Part shown: positions 43,381 through 51,822 of the stretch, in pieces
How positions within the stretch are numbered: the first letter of the stretch is position 1
Layout: each line of letters starts with the position of its first letter
NCBI GenBank assembly: GCA_022842845.1
Contig: JALHOT010000012.1
Location: 31,064 to 95,063 of the forward strand
Direction: 5' to 3'
From: Cyclobacteriaceae bacterium
GTDB taxonomy: Bacteria; Bacteroidota; Bacteroidia; Cytophagales; Cyclobacteriaceae
Length of the DNA: 64,000 bases
Notes under the pieces: generated by a model
Seen by the model: the letters and a program-made list of their open reading frames with translations, nothing else
The model's database searches: none
What the model was told of the DNA's origin: nothing
Position numbers and translations under genes: made by a program

Positions 43381-45282
43381 CTATTTTTTAACATCAATCC
43401 GGGCTTTCATTTTCTGCTCCCCTCCTACTTCTACTACAGAATTACCGTAAACAGTGATAGTTGCCTTTACAAAATCCTCTTCATTCGCTTTGTAAATATT
43501 ATCTACATATTTCTGTGGATTGCGATCAATATAAGGGAACCAGGTGCTATGCACCTGAATCATCATCTTATGACCCTTTTTAAAAGTATGCAGCACATCT
43601 TGTAAAGCAAAATTAACATCGGTAACCTCATTGGGTTTAAAGGGCTCCGGCTTCTCAAAACTATTTCTAAATCTACCACGCATCACCTCGCTTCTTACCA
43701 ACTGTTGATACCCCCCCATCTTTACATTTTTTGGATTCTTACTATAATTAGGATGGTTAGCAGGATAGACATCGATCAGCTTCACAAAAAAATCAGCATC
43801 TGTGCTCGATAGTGCTACTTTTAATTTGGCCATGATCTCACCGGCCACCGTTACATCTTCGGTTAGAACTTCTGTTTCAAATGTTAAAACATCTGGCCTT
43901 CGTGATGCTTCTCTTTGATCATCGCTCATGAAAGAGCGTGGTGTAAAAGTAAGTCCTTCCGTCTGCGAAGTATAGGGTACCGGTTTTGCAGGATCGCTGA
44001 TGTATTCAAAACTTGCCTTTTCATCAATGGGTGCATTAATCCCTAGCTTACCATTGGCACCAAAGTATAAACGCAAGGGGGCAATGTCTTTGGGTGGCCA
44101 AACAGCAAATTGTTTCCACTCTTTCTTGCCTGTATCAAACATATAAGCCTCTGGCAGATTGGCAATTCCCTCGCCTTTCAAATGAAAAGCAAAAAACTTG
44201 CGTTCAATTTCACGCTGATAAAAGGTGGAAATACTATCGCCAAAATAAATATGATTATGATAATGCTGGCCTTGCTCATTGGCCCAGTCGCCATGGCCCC
44301 AGGGGCCCATCACAATCGTATTGTAGGCACCCGGACTGTTGTTTTCGATAGTCTTATAAATATTTAAAGGCCCGTATAAATCTTCTGCATCAAACCAACC
44401 ACCTACTGTCATTACAGCATGTTTCACATTTTTTAAATGCGGTAATAGATTGCGCTGTTGCCAGAATTCATCATAGTTAGGATGTTCCACGATCTGCTGC
44501 CAGAAGAAATTATCGTTATGATAATCTTTAGTAATATTCTTCAATGGTCCTTGGCTTAAATGAAAATCATATCCATCAGCAATAGTTTGCCCATAAAAGC
44601 GCATCAATTTATCCATGTACCAATCTTCCTTGGTTTGTTTATCTTTTTGATAACCAAATACCGCAAAAGCAGCGGTGTAGCTTTGCAGATAAGCACCGTT
44701 ATGATGGAAGTCGTCAAAGAAAAAATCTGAAATAGGCGCTTGTGGAGAAGATGCCTTTAAAGCAGGGTGTGCATCAGGTATGGCTGCTGCTGTGTAAAAG
44801 CCAGGGTAAGAAATGCCAAACATCCCAACCTTACCATTATTGCCTTTGATGTTTTTAATCATCCAATCGATGGCATCGTAGGTATCAGAACTTTCATCGA
44901 TGGCTTTTTTATCCTTTACGTTGTTGCCCGGTATATTAGGTGTCATATTGTTAAAAGTACCCTCGCTCATATAACGACCACGCACATCCTGAAAGGCCAG
45001 AATATACTTGTCCTGCACTAAATACTGCGAAGGATGAGAATACGTCTTCCAATCGGCATAAGTCGAAGCATTGTAGCAGGTACGGTTAAGTAAAATTGGA
45101 TACACCTTACTTTTATCCTTAGGCACATATACCAGTGTGTACAACTTTGTACCATCACGCATGGGAATCATATACTCCACCTGATCATAATGGGTGCGCA
45201 TGTATATCGAATCTTGTTTTATATCTTGCGCGCCAGCAAATGAGAAACTGCCCAAAAGCAGCAGAAGGAAGATTTTCTTCAT
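43381..45282 (-). CDS. CocE/NonD-family (S15) hydrolase
   Basis: A 633-residue exported alpha/beta hydrolase of the X-Pro dipeptidyl-peptidase/CocE family; signal peptide MKKIFLLLLLGSFSFAGAQ. The nucleophile Ser is in GMFGISYPGFYTA (GxSxxG). The N-terminal MRDGTKLYTLVYVPKD is typical; GGWFDAEDLYGPLNIYKTI holds the catalytic Asp region, and the His is probably in GPWGHGDWANEQ. The C-terminal jelly-roll domain (about 430-633) is present. Likely an acyl esterase, glutaryl-7-ACA acylase-like or dipeptidyl peptidase; the substrate is unknown. Confidence 0.9.
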   Translation of the reverse strand: MKKIFLLLLLGSFSFAGAQDIKQDSIYMRTHYDQVEYMIPMRDGTKLYTLVYVPKDKSKVYPILLNRTCYNASTYADWKTYSHPSQYLVQDKYILAFQDVRGRYMSEGTFNNMTPNIPGNNVKDKKAIDESSDTYDAIDWMIKNIKGNNGKVGMFGISYPGFYTAAAIPDAHPALKASSPQAPISDFFFDDFHHNGAYLQSYTAAFAVFGYQKDKQTKEDWYMDKLMRFYGQTIADGYDFHLSQGPLKNITKDYHNDNFFWQQIVEHPNYDEFWQQRNLLPHLKNVKHAVMTVGGWFDAEDLYGPLNIYKTIENNSPGAYNTIVMGPWGHGDWANEQGQHYHNHIYFGDSISTFYQREIERKFFAFHLKGEGIANLPEAYMFDTGKKEWKQFAVWPPKDIAPLRLYFGANGKLGINAPIDEKASFEYISDPAKPVPYTSQTEGLTFTPRSFMSDDQREASRRPDVLTFETEVLTEDVTVAGEIMAKLKVALSSTDADFFVKLIDVYPANHPNYSKNPKNVKMGGYQQLVRSEVMRGRFRNSFEKPEPFKPNEVTDVNFALQDVLHTFKKGHKMMIQVHSTWFPYIDRNPQKYVDNIYKANEEDFVKATITVYGNSVVEVGGEQKMKARIDVKK

Positions 45283-45362
45283 ACTATTAATTTTGAGGGA
45301 AGTTAACAATTAGACAATCAGCAAAACAATGCTTATCTGCTCAGCGGCTTTATTTTTATAAC

Positions 45363-46379
45363 ATGAAAAAGGCAGTAACCTTACTTTTACTATCTATAGC
45401 CTTTATTTCAGAGGCCCAAGACAATTTCCGGATTGCTTTTGGATCATGCTCACGTCAAAAACTGCCTGACCAGCTGTGGAACGAAATTGTTTCCCAAAAA
45501 CCTGACCTCTGGATCTGGGGCGGTGATAACATTTATGGTGACTCCCATGACACGACTTACCTGGCTGCTGAATACAAAAGGCAAAAGGAAAGCGCTGGCT
45601 ACCAAAAACTTATGGCAACATGTCCCATTACCGGAACCTGGGATGACCATGACTACGGCATTAATGATGGTGGGCGGTATTTCTCTAAGAAAAAAGAAAG
45701 CAAAGTGCTCGCAGCCAACTTCCTGGGCTTTGATAAAAAGCATCCGGTATGGCAACATGAAGGCTTGTACAACAGCACCAGCCTTAAAAAAGGAAATCAT
45801 AGCATCCACATCATCAACCTCGATACCCGTTACTTTCGCGACACCATCCAGAAAGTTTACTTTTTTGATTCTTTAACAAAAAGACGCGTATATCGCTATG
45901 AGCCCAATCAGGAAGGCGATATGCTAGGCCAAGCCCAATGGACCTGGCTGGAAGAACAACTTAAAAATACAGACGCCTCGTTGTATATTATTAATTCCAG
46001 TGTTCAGCTTATTTCGGAAGAACATCGCTTTGAACGCTGGGCCGCCCTGCCAAAGGCGCAACAAAGACTATATGATTTGCTGAAGCATTTTCCGAATAAA
46101 AAGGTAATTGTTATTAGTGGCGACCGGCATATTGCCGAGCTATCCAAGCGAAACTTTGCTGATCTACCCTATCCCTTATATGACTTTACGGCCAGTGGAC
46201 TTACCCATACCTGGAATGAGAAATGGGAAGAAAATAACCAGTATAGAATAGGGTCACAAATTATCGAGAAAAACTTTGGCACCCTCGACATTAGCATAAC
46301 ACCGAATGCTTTATCAGTTACATTTCGTGTTGTTGGCAAATGGGGCTTAGTGTATGCTGAACATCATGATAAATTATAA
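45363..46379 (+). CDS. PhoD-like metallophosphatase
   Basis: A 338-residue exported protein (signal peptide MKKAVTLLLLSIAFISEAQ) of the PhoD/metallophosphatase group. Conserved pieces are FGSCSRQKLPDQLW, the metal-binding WGGDNIYGDSHDTTY, GTWDDHDYGINDGGRYF and SGDRHIAELSKR. PhoD enzymes are Ca/Fe phosphodiesterases; in Bacteroidota this short form lacks the N-terminal domain of Bacillus PhoD. The start is 80 bp from the divergent hydrolase. Confidence 0.87.
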   Translation: MKKAVTLLLLSIAFISEAQDNFRIAFGSCSRQKLPDQLWNEIVSQKPDLWIWGGDNIYGDSHDTTYLAAEYKRQKESAGYQKLMATCPITGTWDDHDYGINDGGRYFSKKKESKVLAANFLGFDKKHPVWQHEGLYNSTSLKKGNHSIHIINLDTRYFRDTIQKVYFFDSLTKRRVYRYEPNQEGDMLGQAQWTWLEEQLKNTDASLYIINSSVQLISEEHRFERWAALPKAQQRLYDLLKHFPNKKVIVISGDRHIAELSKRNFADLPYPLYDFTASGLTHTWNEKWEENNQYRIGSQIIEKNFGTLDISITPNALSVTFRVVGKWGLVYAEHHDKL

Positions 46380-46433
46380 ACATCAAGAAACGTTCTGAAC
46401 CCCAGCGTTGTTACCTTAAATGAATTGACATCC

Positions 46434-48266
46434 GTGAGAACAATACACTTAGCAGGCGCCACCCTTAACCAGACACCCTTCGACTGGCAAAATAACCTGG
46501 GCAACATCATCAGGGCCATTGAACAAGCAAAAGAGCAGGGCGTTGAGCTGCTTTGCTTTGCTGAACTCACCATTACAGGTTATGGATGTGAAGACGTATT
46601 CCTCAGCGACTGGCTGGCTGATACTGCATGGGATAAACTGCAAACACTACTGCCCCATTGCCACAGCATTACAGTGGCTGTGGGCTTACCTATTCGTATG
46701 GATGGCAAAACCTTTAATGGTGCCTGCCTCATCCATGACGGACGAATATTGGGCATTAGCCTTAAGCAGCATTTACCAAAAGATGGTATACACTATGAAC
46801 CTCGTTGGTTTGAATCCTGGAAAGCCAATGAGACACGCGTCATAGAAAAGAATGGTGTTAGTATACAAGTGGGTGATCTGGTGTATGAAGTGAATGGTAT
46901 AAAAATAGGGTTTGAGATCTGCGAAGATGCCTGGGTGAGCAATGAACAACGTCCAGGGGTTAATTTATGCCAACGTGGCATTGATATTATTCTTAATCCA
47001 AGTGCTAGTCACTTTGCCATGAGCAAGAGCAGCATAAGGGAGGAACTGATCAGAAGCAGCTCTGAAAAATTCAAGTGCACTTATTTATACATCAACCAAC
47101 TCGGCAACGAAGCAGGTAAAATTATTTACGATGGTGATGTGATCCTGGCACAGCAAGGCACTATCAAAGCCTTGAACCGAAGACTAACGTTCAAAGATTT
47201 TGATATACTGGCTTGCCGCATAAACCTGGATGATCATAGTGCCAGTAGCAACAATATAGAAAGCGACTCAAAAGAAAAAAACGAAGAGCTGGCACAAGCC
47301 GTTTCACTGGCCTTGTTCGATTACCTGCGCAAGAGCAAAGCAAAAGGTTTTGTTTTGTCACTGAGTGGTGGTGCTGACTCTTCCATCATTGCCACCTTCG
47401 TCAGTGAGATGGTAAGAAGAGGTGTTGAGGAACTTGGCGCAACACTCTTTTGCCAGAAACTGAACCTGCCTGTTGAAACTGACCCACAAAAAATTGTAGG
47501 CCAAATCCTTACCTGTGTGTATCAAGGCACCCAAAATTCATCAAACCAAACGTATGAGGCAGCGGCTTCTCTGGCCAAAAGCATTGGCGCTACCTTCTAT
47601 CATTGGAATATTGATACCGAAGTTAACTCCTACTCACAAAAAATTGAAAGTGCTCTTCAACGCAAACTAACCTGGGAAAAGGATGATACGGCTTTGCAAA
47701 ATATTCAGGCAAGATCCCGCTCACCCATTATCTGGATGTTGGCCAATATTAAACAAGCACTGTTATTAACCACCTCTAACAGAAGCGAAGGCGATGTAGG
47801 CTATGCCACCATGGATGGCGATACCTCCGGAAGCCTGGCGCCTATTGCCGGCATTAGTAAGCCTTTTGTTTTGCAATGGTTACAATGGGCAGAAAGAGAA
47901 CTCGGTTACAATGGCTTACACCAGGTTAATCATTTAAAACCCACCGCAGAACTGCGACCTGCCGACAGACACCAAACGGATGAAGCTGACTTAATGCCCT
48001 ATGCACGCCTTGAGCAGATCGAACTGCTCGCGATTAAGCAAAGAAAGTCACCCAAAGAAGTGTATAGCATTTTAAGCAAGGGCACCGAAGACGAAGTCCT
48101 GAAAATGCATGTGAAGAAATTCTTCCGCCTTTGGTCGATCAACCAGTGGAAAAGGGAAAGGTTGGCCCCGGCATTTCATGTAGACGAACTCAGCGTAGAT
48201 CCGCGCTCCTGGTGCCGCTTCCCCATTTTGTCAGGCAGCTTTGAGGAGGAGCTAAACACTTTGTAA
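46434..48266 (+). CDS. nadE: Glutamine-dependent NAD+ synthetase
   Basis: NadE amidates deamido-NAD+ to NAD+, using ammonia from glutamine. The protein has about 610 residues. The N-terminal nitrilase-type amidotransferase has Glu in CFAELTITGYG, Lys in LKQHLPKDG and Cys in GFEICEDAWV (about residue 163). The C-terminal synthetase has the PP-loop LSGGADSSI near residue 310, TSNRSEGDVGYATMDGD and GSLAPIAG. No ATG is available in frame: GTG at 46434 matches the family N-terminus (VRTIHLAGATLNQTPFDW), and a TTG nine bases upstream is also possible. Confidence 0.93.
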   Translation: MRTIHLAGATLNQTPFDWQNNLGNIIRAIEQAKEQGVELLCFAELTITGYGCEDVFLSDWLADTAWDKLQTLLPHCHSITVAVGLPIRMDGKTFNGACLIHDGRILGISLKQHLPKDGIHYEPRWFESWKANETRVIEKNGVSIQVGDLVYEVNGIKIGFEICEDAWVSNEQRPGVNLCQRGIDIILNPSASHFAMSKSSIREELIRSSSEKFKCTYLYINQLGNEAGKIIYDGDVILAQQGTIKALNRRLTFKDFDILACRINLDDHSASSNNIESDSKEKNEELAQAVSLALFDYLRKSKAKGFVLSLSGGADSSIIATFVSEMVRRGVEELGATLFCQKLNLPVETDPQKIVGQILTCVYQGTQNSSNQTYEAAASLAKSIGATFYHWNIDTEVNSYSQKIESALQRKLTWEKDDTALQNIQARSRSPIIWMLANIKQALLLTTSNRSEGDVGYATMDGDTSGSLAPIAGISKPFVLQWLQWAERELGYNGLHQVNHLKPTAELRPADRHQTDEADLMPYARLEQIELLAIKQRKSPKEVYSILSKGTEDEVLKMHVKKFFRLWSINQWKRERLAPAFHVDELSVDPRSWCRFPILSGSFEEELNTL

Positions 48267-48314
48267 ATCCCTTTCTAGGACCCTAAAAATCACTTTCCGA
48301 TAGCAACAAAGACA

Positions 48315-48344
48315 TTTGCACATTGGCAATTGTGTATATATTTG
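48315..48344 (+). promoter_or_regulatory. Consensus Bacteroidota promoter ahead of lgt
   Basis: TTTG (48315-48318), 18 bases, then TATATTTG (48337-48344), a perfect TAnnTTTG -7 element. The lgt ATG lies only six bases after it, so transcription would begin at or next to the start codon. Confidence 0.6.
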
Positions 48345-48349
48345 TTGTT

Positions 48350-49465
48350 ATGACTTATCTGACTTATATCATTTGGAATGGTTCTCCTGAGATCTTTAGC
48401 TCAGGCAGTTTTTCTCTGCGTTGGTACGGCCTTTTATTCGCTTTGGGCTTTCTTATCAGCCAACAGATTATGTACTATATTTTTAAACAAGAAGGCAAAC
48501 CTGAAAAAGATGTAGATACGCTCACTATCTATATGATTGTGGCTACCATTTTAGGGGCACGCCTGGGGCATGTTATCTTCTATCAACCCGAACTCTTCAT
48601 CGAAAACCCCCTTGGCATATTATTACCCTTTGAGTTAACCCCCACTTTCCGCTTCACCGGATTACAAGGCCTGGCCAGTCATGGTGGTGCTTTCGGTATT
48701 CTATTCGCGTTGTGGTTATATGCTCGAAAAAAAAGGCCAGGACAAAGCTATCTTCAGGTAGTGGACAGAATTGTTATTGTTACTGCGATGACTGGAGCGC
48801 TCATTCGTTTTGGTAATTATTTCAATGCAGAAATCATTGGCAAGCCTACGGAATCGAACTATGGTATTGTCTTTGCCAGCAGCGTTACCGATCTATTCAA
48901 ATTTGACGGCTATGTGGAAGATGTGGATTATGTAGCGATAGATACTGCTGCTACTACAGGACCCGGTAAACCAGTAAAAATTCTGCTGACTTTCAATAAA
49001 GATGAAGGCTATACAGAAGAACAACTCAATAATTATTTGAGTGGACGCGTCCAATACTTACTTTCTTTCAATACGGGAGTGGCAGAACATGTTTACCAAC
49101 AAGGTCCGCTTAAATACAGACTGGGCATGGAAGATGGTCAGTACCATGCAGTACTTTATACCAATATGATTCCGCGCCATCCTGCGCAGCTATACGAGGC
49201 CTTCTCTTGCATAGCACTCTTCATCCTTTTATTCTGGATGTGGCAACGCAAAAAGAATGATCTCGCACCCGGTTCTCTACTGGCCGTGTTCCTGATTGTC
49301 TGCTTCGGACTTCGCTTTGCTTACGAGTTCTTAAAAGAAAACCAGGTAGCCTTCGAAAGTGATTTACCCATCAACATGGGGCAAATCCTGAGTATTCCTT
49401 TGGTAATCGCTGGTATTGTTCTATTAATCTATTCTTCAAAAAATAATAAAGTCACGGGTGCTTAG
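48350..49465 (+). CDS. lgt: Prolipoprotein diacylglyceryl transferase
   Basis: Lgt moves a diacylglyceryl group from phosphatidylglycerol to the lipobox cysteine of prolipoproteins in the inner membrane. The 371-residue protein has the family motifs SLRWYGLLFALGF, ARLGHVIFYQPELF, LASHGGAFGILFAL, the signature RFGNYFNAEIIGKPT, RHPAQLYEAF and a final helix region GLRFAYEFLKENQ. Between the signature and RHPAQLYEA are about 108 residues against about 45 in E. coli, an acidic periplasmic insertion. The ATG at 48350 is used; a TTG 27 bases upstream would lie within the promoter. Confidence 0.95.
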   Translation: MTYLTYIIWNGSPEIFSSGSFSLRWYGLLFALGFLISQQIMYYIFKQEGKPEKDVDTLTIYMIVATILGARLGHVIFYQPELFIENPLGILLPFELTPTFRFTGLQGLASHGGAFGILFALWLYARKKRPGQSYLQVVDRIVIVTAMTGALIRFGNYFNAEIIGKPTESNYGIVFASSVTDLFKFDGYVEDVDYVAIDTAATTGPGKPVKILLTFNKDEGYTEEQLNNYLSGRVQYLLSFNTGVAEHVYQQGPLKYRLGMEDGQYHAVLYTNMIPRHPAQLYEAFSCIALFILLFWMWQRKKNDLAPGSLLAVFLIVCFGLRFAYEFLKENQVAFESDLPINMGQILSIPLVIAGIVLLIYSSKNNKVTGA

Positions 49466-49502
49466 CACCCGGGCTTTACCTATTAGTATTGTTGTTGAAA
49501 GC

Positions 49503-50948
49503 ATGTGGGCCCTGAGAATCAGTGTTATATTTTCTATTATTCTGCTCTTTAGCAGCACTGATGCTCAGGCTACAGCCGACTCTGTTAAGCAGAAGAGTAA
49601 AAACAGATTGGCCATCGACACGTCTTCTTTGCTTAGCATCAAACGTATTCTTATTGTCGGTAATAAGATTACCCGCGACTTCATTATCGAGCGGGAACTT
49701 ACCCTGAAAACAGGAGATACTGTTCGGTCGCAAGCCTTGCTTAAGATCATTGAAAAAGATAAAATCAAATTGCTGAACACACGCTTGTTCAACACAATTG
49801 CCATGCGGCCCTTAGATTATGGCGATGGAACGGCCGACCTCCTCATCGAAGTGAGCGAACGTTGGTATACCTTTCCTGTTCCCATCCTAGAACTGGCAGA
49901 CCGAAATTTTAACGAATGGTGGCAAAACTATGATCATGACCTGAGGCGCCTGAACTATGGCTTAAAGTTATATCAATATAATTTCAGGGGCAGGAATGAA
50001 ACTTTGCTACTCACCGCCAAGTTTGGCTTTACAAACATTTTCAAGCTTACCTACCGCATGCCTTATTTGGATAAAAAAAGGAAACAAGGACTAATCTTCG
50101 ATATCAATTACGATGAACGCAAAAACCTGGCTTATCAAACCGTAGATAACATTCTCAATTTTGCGAGAGCCGATCAAAACTTTAAAACAAGCAGAAGTGC
50201 ATCGCTTACCTACACGTATCGAAATACTTTTTATCATTTCCATGCCTTCAACTTTGAATATAATCGCAATACCATCAGCGATTCTCTTGTAAGACTTAAC
50301 CCTGAATACTTAGCTAATCCTTTAGCCAGAGGTCAACGCTTTGGCGCCATTAGCTACTCTTATACCTATGAAAACCGTGACTTTGTAAGTTATCCACTCA
50401 AAGGCAGCTACCTCAGCACAGCCATCAGACATCAGGGTATCTTTCAACAAGATGACATTCGCAAAACAGAAATGAATATTACCTATGCCAAGTACCTTGA
50501 CCTTGGTAAACATTATTTCATTTCAAATTACTCAAATGCTTATGTAAGCTTTCAGAATGATATACCCTATGCCAACTACAGTGCCTTGGGTTATAACCGA
50601 CAATTTGTAAGAGGCTACGAAGTATACCTGATCGAAGGACCTCAGTTCGTGCTCAATAAAACCACTTTCAAAAAACGAATCTTCAACAGAACTTTTGACC
50701 TGGGCGGACGCCTGGAACAATTCAGAGAATTGCCTTTAACCATCTTTGCTAAAGTCTATTCAGACTTTGCATACGTATGGAATTATCCGGGCTATGCCAA
50801 TGGCAGGCTTTTAACGGATCACCTGCTGAACGGAGTTGGTTTTGGTCTTGACTTTGTCAGCTCCCATGATGCCACCATGCGCCTGGAGTATTCTTTCAAT
50901 GCCGAAGGTGAGCAAGGTTTCTTCTTCCACCTGAAGAAAGAATTCTAA
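49503..50948 (+). CDS. Omp85/BamA-family outer membrane protein with one POTRA domain
   Basis: A 481-residue protein; signal peptide MWALRISVIFSIILLFSSTDAQ. One POTRA domain spans about 45-120 (IKRILIVGNKITRDFIIERELTLKTGDTV, with the LFNTIAMRPL strand). The remaining about 350 residues are a beta-barrel with alternating hydrophobic strands and the Omp85 signature region LGYNRQFVRGYEVYL and YSFNAEGEQGFFFHLKKEF ending in Phe, the usual signal for outer membrane insertion. Small Omp85 proteins with a single POTRA in Bacteroidota are distinct from BamA itself. It begins 37 bp after lgt and precedes the PorV-like gene. Confidence 0.85.
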   Translation: MWALRISVIFSIILLFSSTDAQATADSVKQKSKNRLAIDTSSLLSIKRILIVGNKITRDFIIERELTLKTGDTVRSQALLKIIEKDKIKLLNTRLFNTIAMRPLDYGDGTADLLIEVSERWYTFPVPILELADRNFNEWWQNYDHDLRRLNYGLKLYQYNFRGRNETLLLTAKFGFTNIFKLTYRMPYLDKKRKQGLIFDINYDERKNLAYQTVDNILNFARADQNFKTSRSASLTYTYRNTFYHFHAFNFEYNRNTISDSLVRLNPEYLANPLARGQRFGAISYSYTYENRDFVSYPLKGSYLSTAIRHQGIFQQDDIRKTEMNITYAKYLDLGKHYFISNYSNAYVSFQNDIPYANYSALGYNRQFVRGYEVYLIEGPQFVLNKTTFKKRIFNRTFDLGGRLEQFRELPLTIFAKVYSDFAYVWNYPGYANGRLLTDHLLNGVGFGLDFVSSHDATMRLEYSFNAEGEQGFFFHLKKEF

Positions 50949-51003
50949 AATTCGTTTGCGCTTACTGGCGCTTTTCCTATCTTCATCATCATAACTCACT
51001 CTT

Positions 51004-51822
51004 GTGCAGCGCATAGTATTAACACTACTGTTCGTATTTACAATTTATATTGGCAACAGCCAAAGCGTCTCCACCCAAATAGGTTCGAGGGCCGCTGGTA
51101 TGGCCTATGCTTCTGCGTGTTTACAGGATGAATGGTCTTTATTCAACAACGTAGCCGGCCTGGCTAAAGTCAAACAAAGCATTATCGCCACCAGTCACGA
51201 GGCAAGGCCTGCCTTAACAGGAGCCAATCGCAGTGCCTTGACCGCGGCTCTGGCATTCAAGCCTGGCACGGTAGGGCTAGGTGTTTTTCATTTTGGTGAT
51301 GACCTATATAGCGAAAACCGATTATCATTGGCTTTTAGCAATCAGCTTGGCTTAGCCGCTTTGGGTATGTCTGTCAACTATGTACAGTACAACGCCCTTG
51401 GCTTTGGTACGCACCACATCCTCAGTATAAGTGCAGGTGGTATTGCTACCCTTAGTAAACGTTTATTACTTGGCGCACACATTCAAAACATGAGCCAGGC
51501 TTCCCTTTCTGAATCAGATGAAGCACTCAACCCCACCCTGATTACCTTAGGCTTAGCCTTTATCCCCTCCGACAAAGTATTGCTCTCTGCGCAGCTCGAA
51601 AAGGACCTTGTTCACCCAAGCACTTTTAAAACCGGACTTGAGTATAAGGCCAGCAAAAAATTTACAGTAAGAACAGGCTTCTCGCTTTACCCGAACAACC
51701 TTTATACAGGCATAGGCTTCGCCCAAAGGCGATTACTCATTGACTATGCCTACCAATATGCCTTTGCAGGTCTGGGCTCTGCCCATCAGGCTTCGATAGG
51801 TTATAAGCTCAAGGCAAAATGA
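51004..51822 (+). CDS. PorV/PorQ-like outer membrane beta-barrel protein
   Basis: A 272-residue outer membrane protein starting with GTG; signal peptide MQRIVLTLLFVFTIYIGNSQ. The N-terminal block IGSRAAGMAYASACLQDEWSLFNNVAGLA is the hallmark of the FadL-like PorV/PorQ/UPF0164 group, and the body is a run of amphipathic strands ending in YGYKLK-like terminal strand (ASIGYKLKAK). PorV and PorQ take part in type IX secretion, but this copy is a short paralogue next to an HhH protein and its job is unknown. It overlaps the next gene by four bases. Confidence 0.78.
   Translation: MQRIVLTLLFVFTIYIGNSQSVSTQIGSRAAGMAYASACLQDEWSLFNNVAGLAKVKQSIIATSHEARPALTGANRSALTAALAFKPGTVGLGVFHFGDDLYSENRLSLAFSNQLGLAALGMSVNYVQYNALGFGTHHILSISAGGIATLSKRLLLGAHIQNMSQASLSESDEALNPTLITLGLAFIPSDKVLLSAQLEKDLVHPSTFKTGLEYKASKKFTVRTGFSLYPNNLYTGIGFAQRRLLIDYAYQYAFAGLGSAHQASIGYKLKAK

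Noticed and set aside
44094..44367. Overlapping plus-strand frames inside the CocE hydrolase gene
   Set aside because: Antisense to a well-conserved gene with no features of their own.
49453..49471. CGGGTGC-TTA-GCACCCG hairpin over the lgt stop codon
   Set aside because: It is a clean 7-bp stem but lacks a T run, and the following Omp85 gene starts 30 bp later; terminator or regulatory function cannot be supported.
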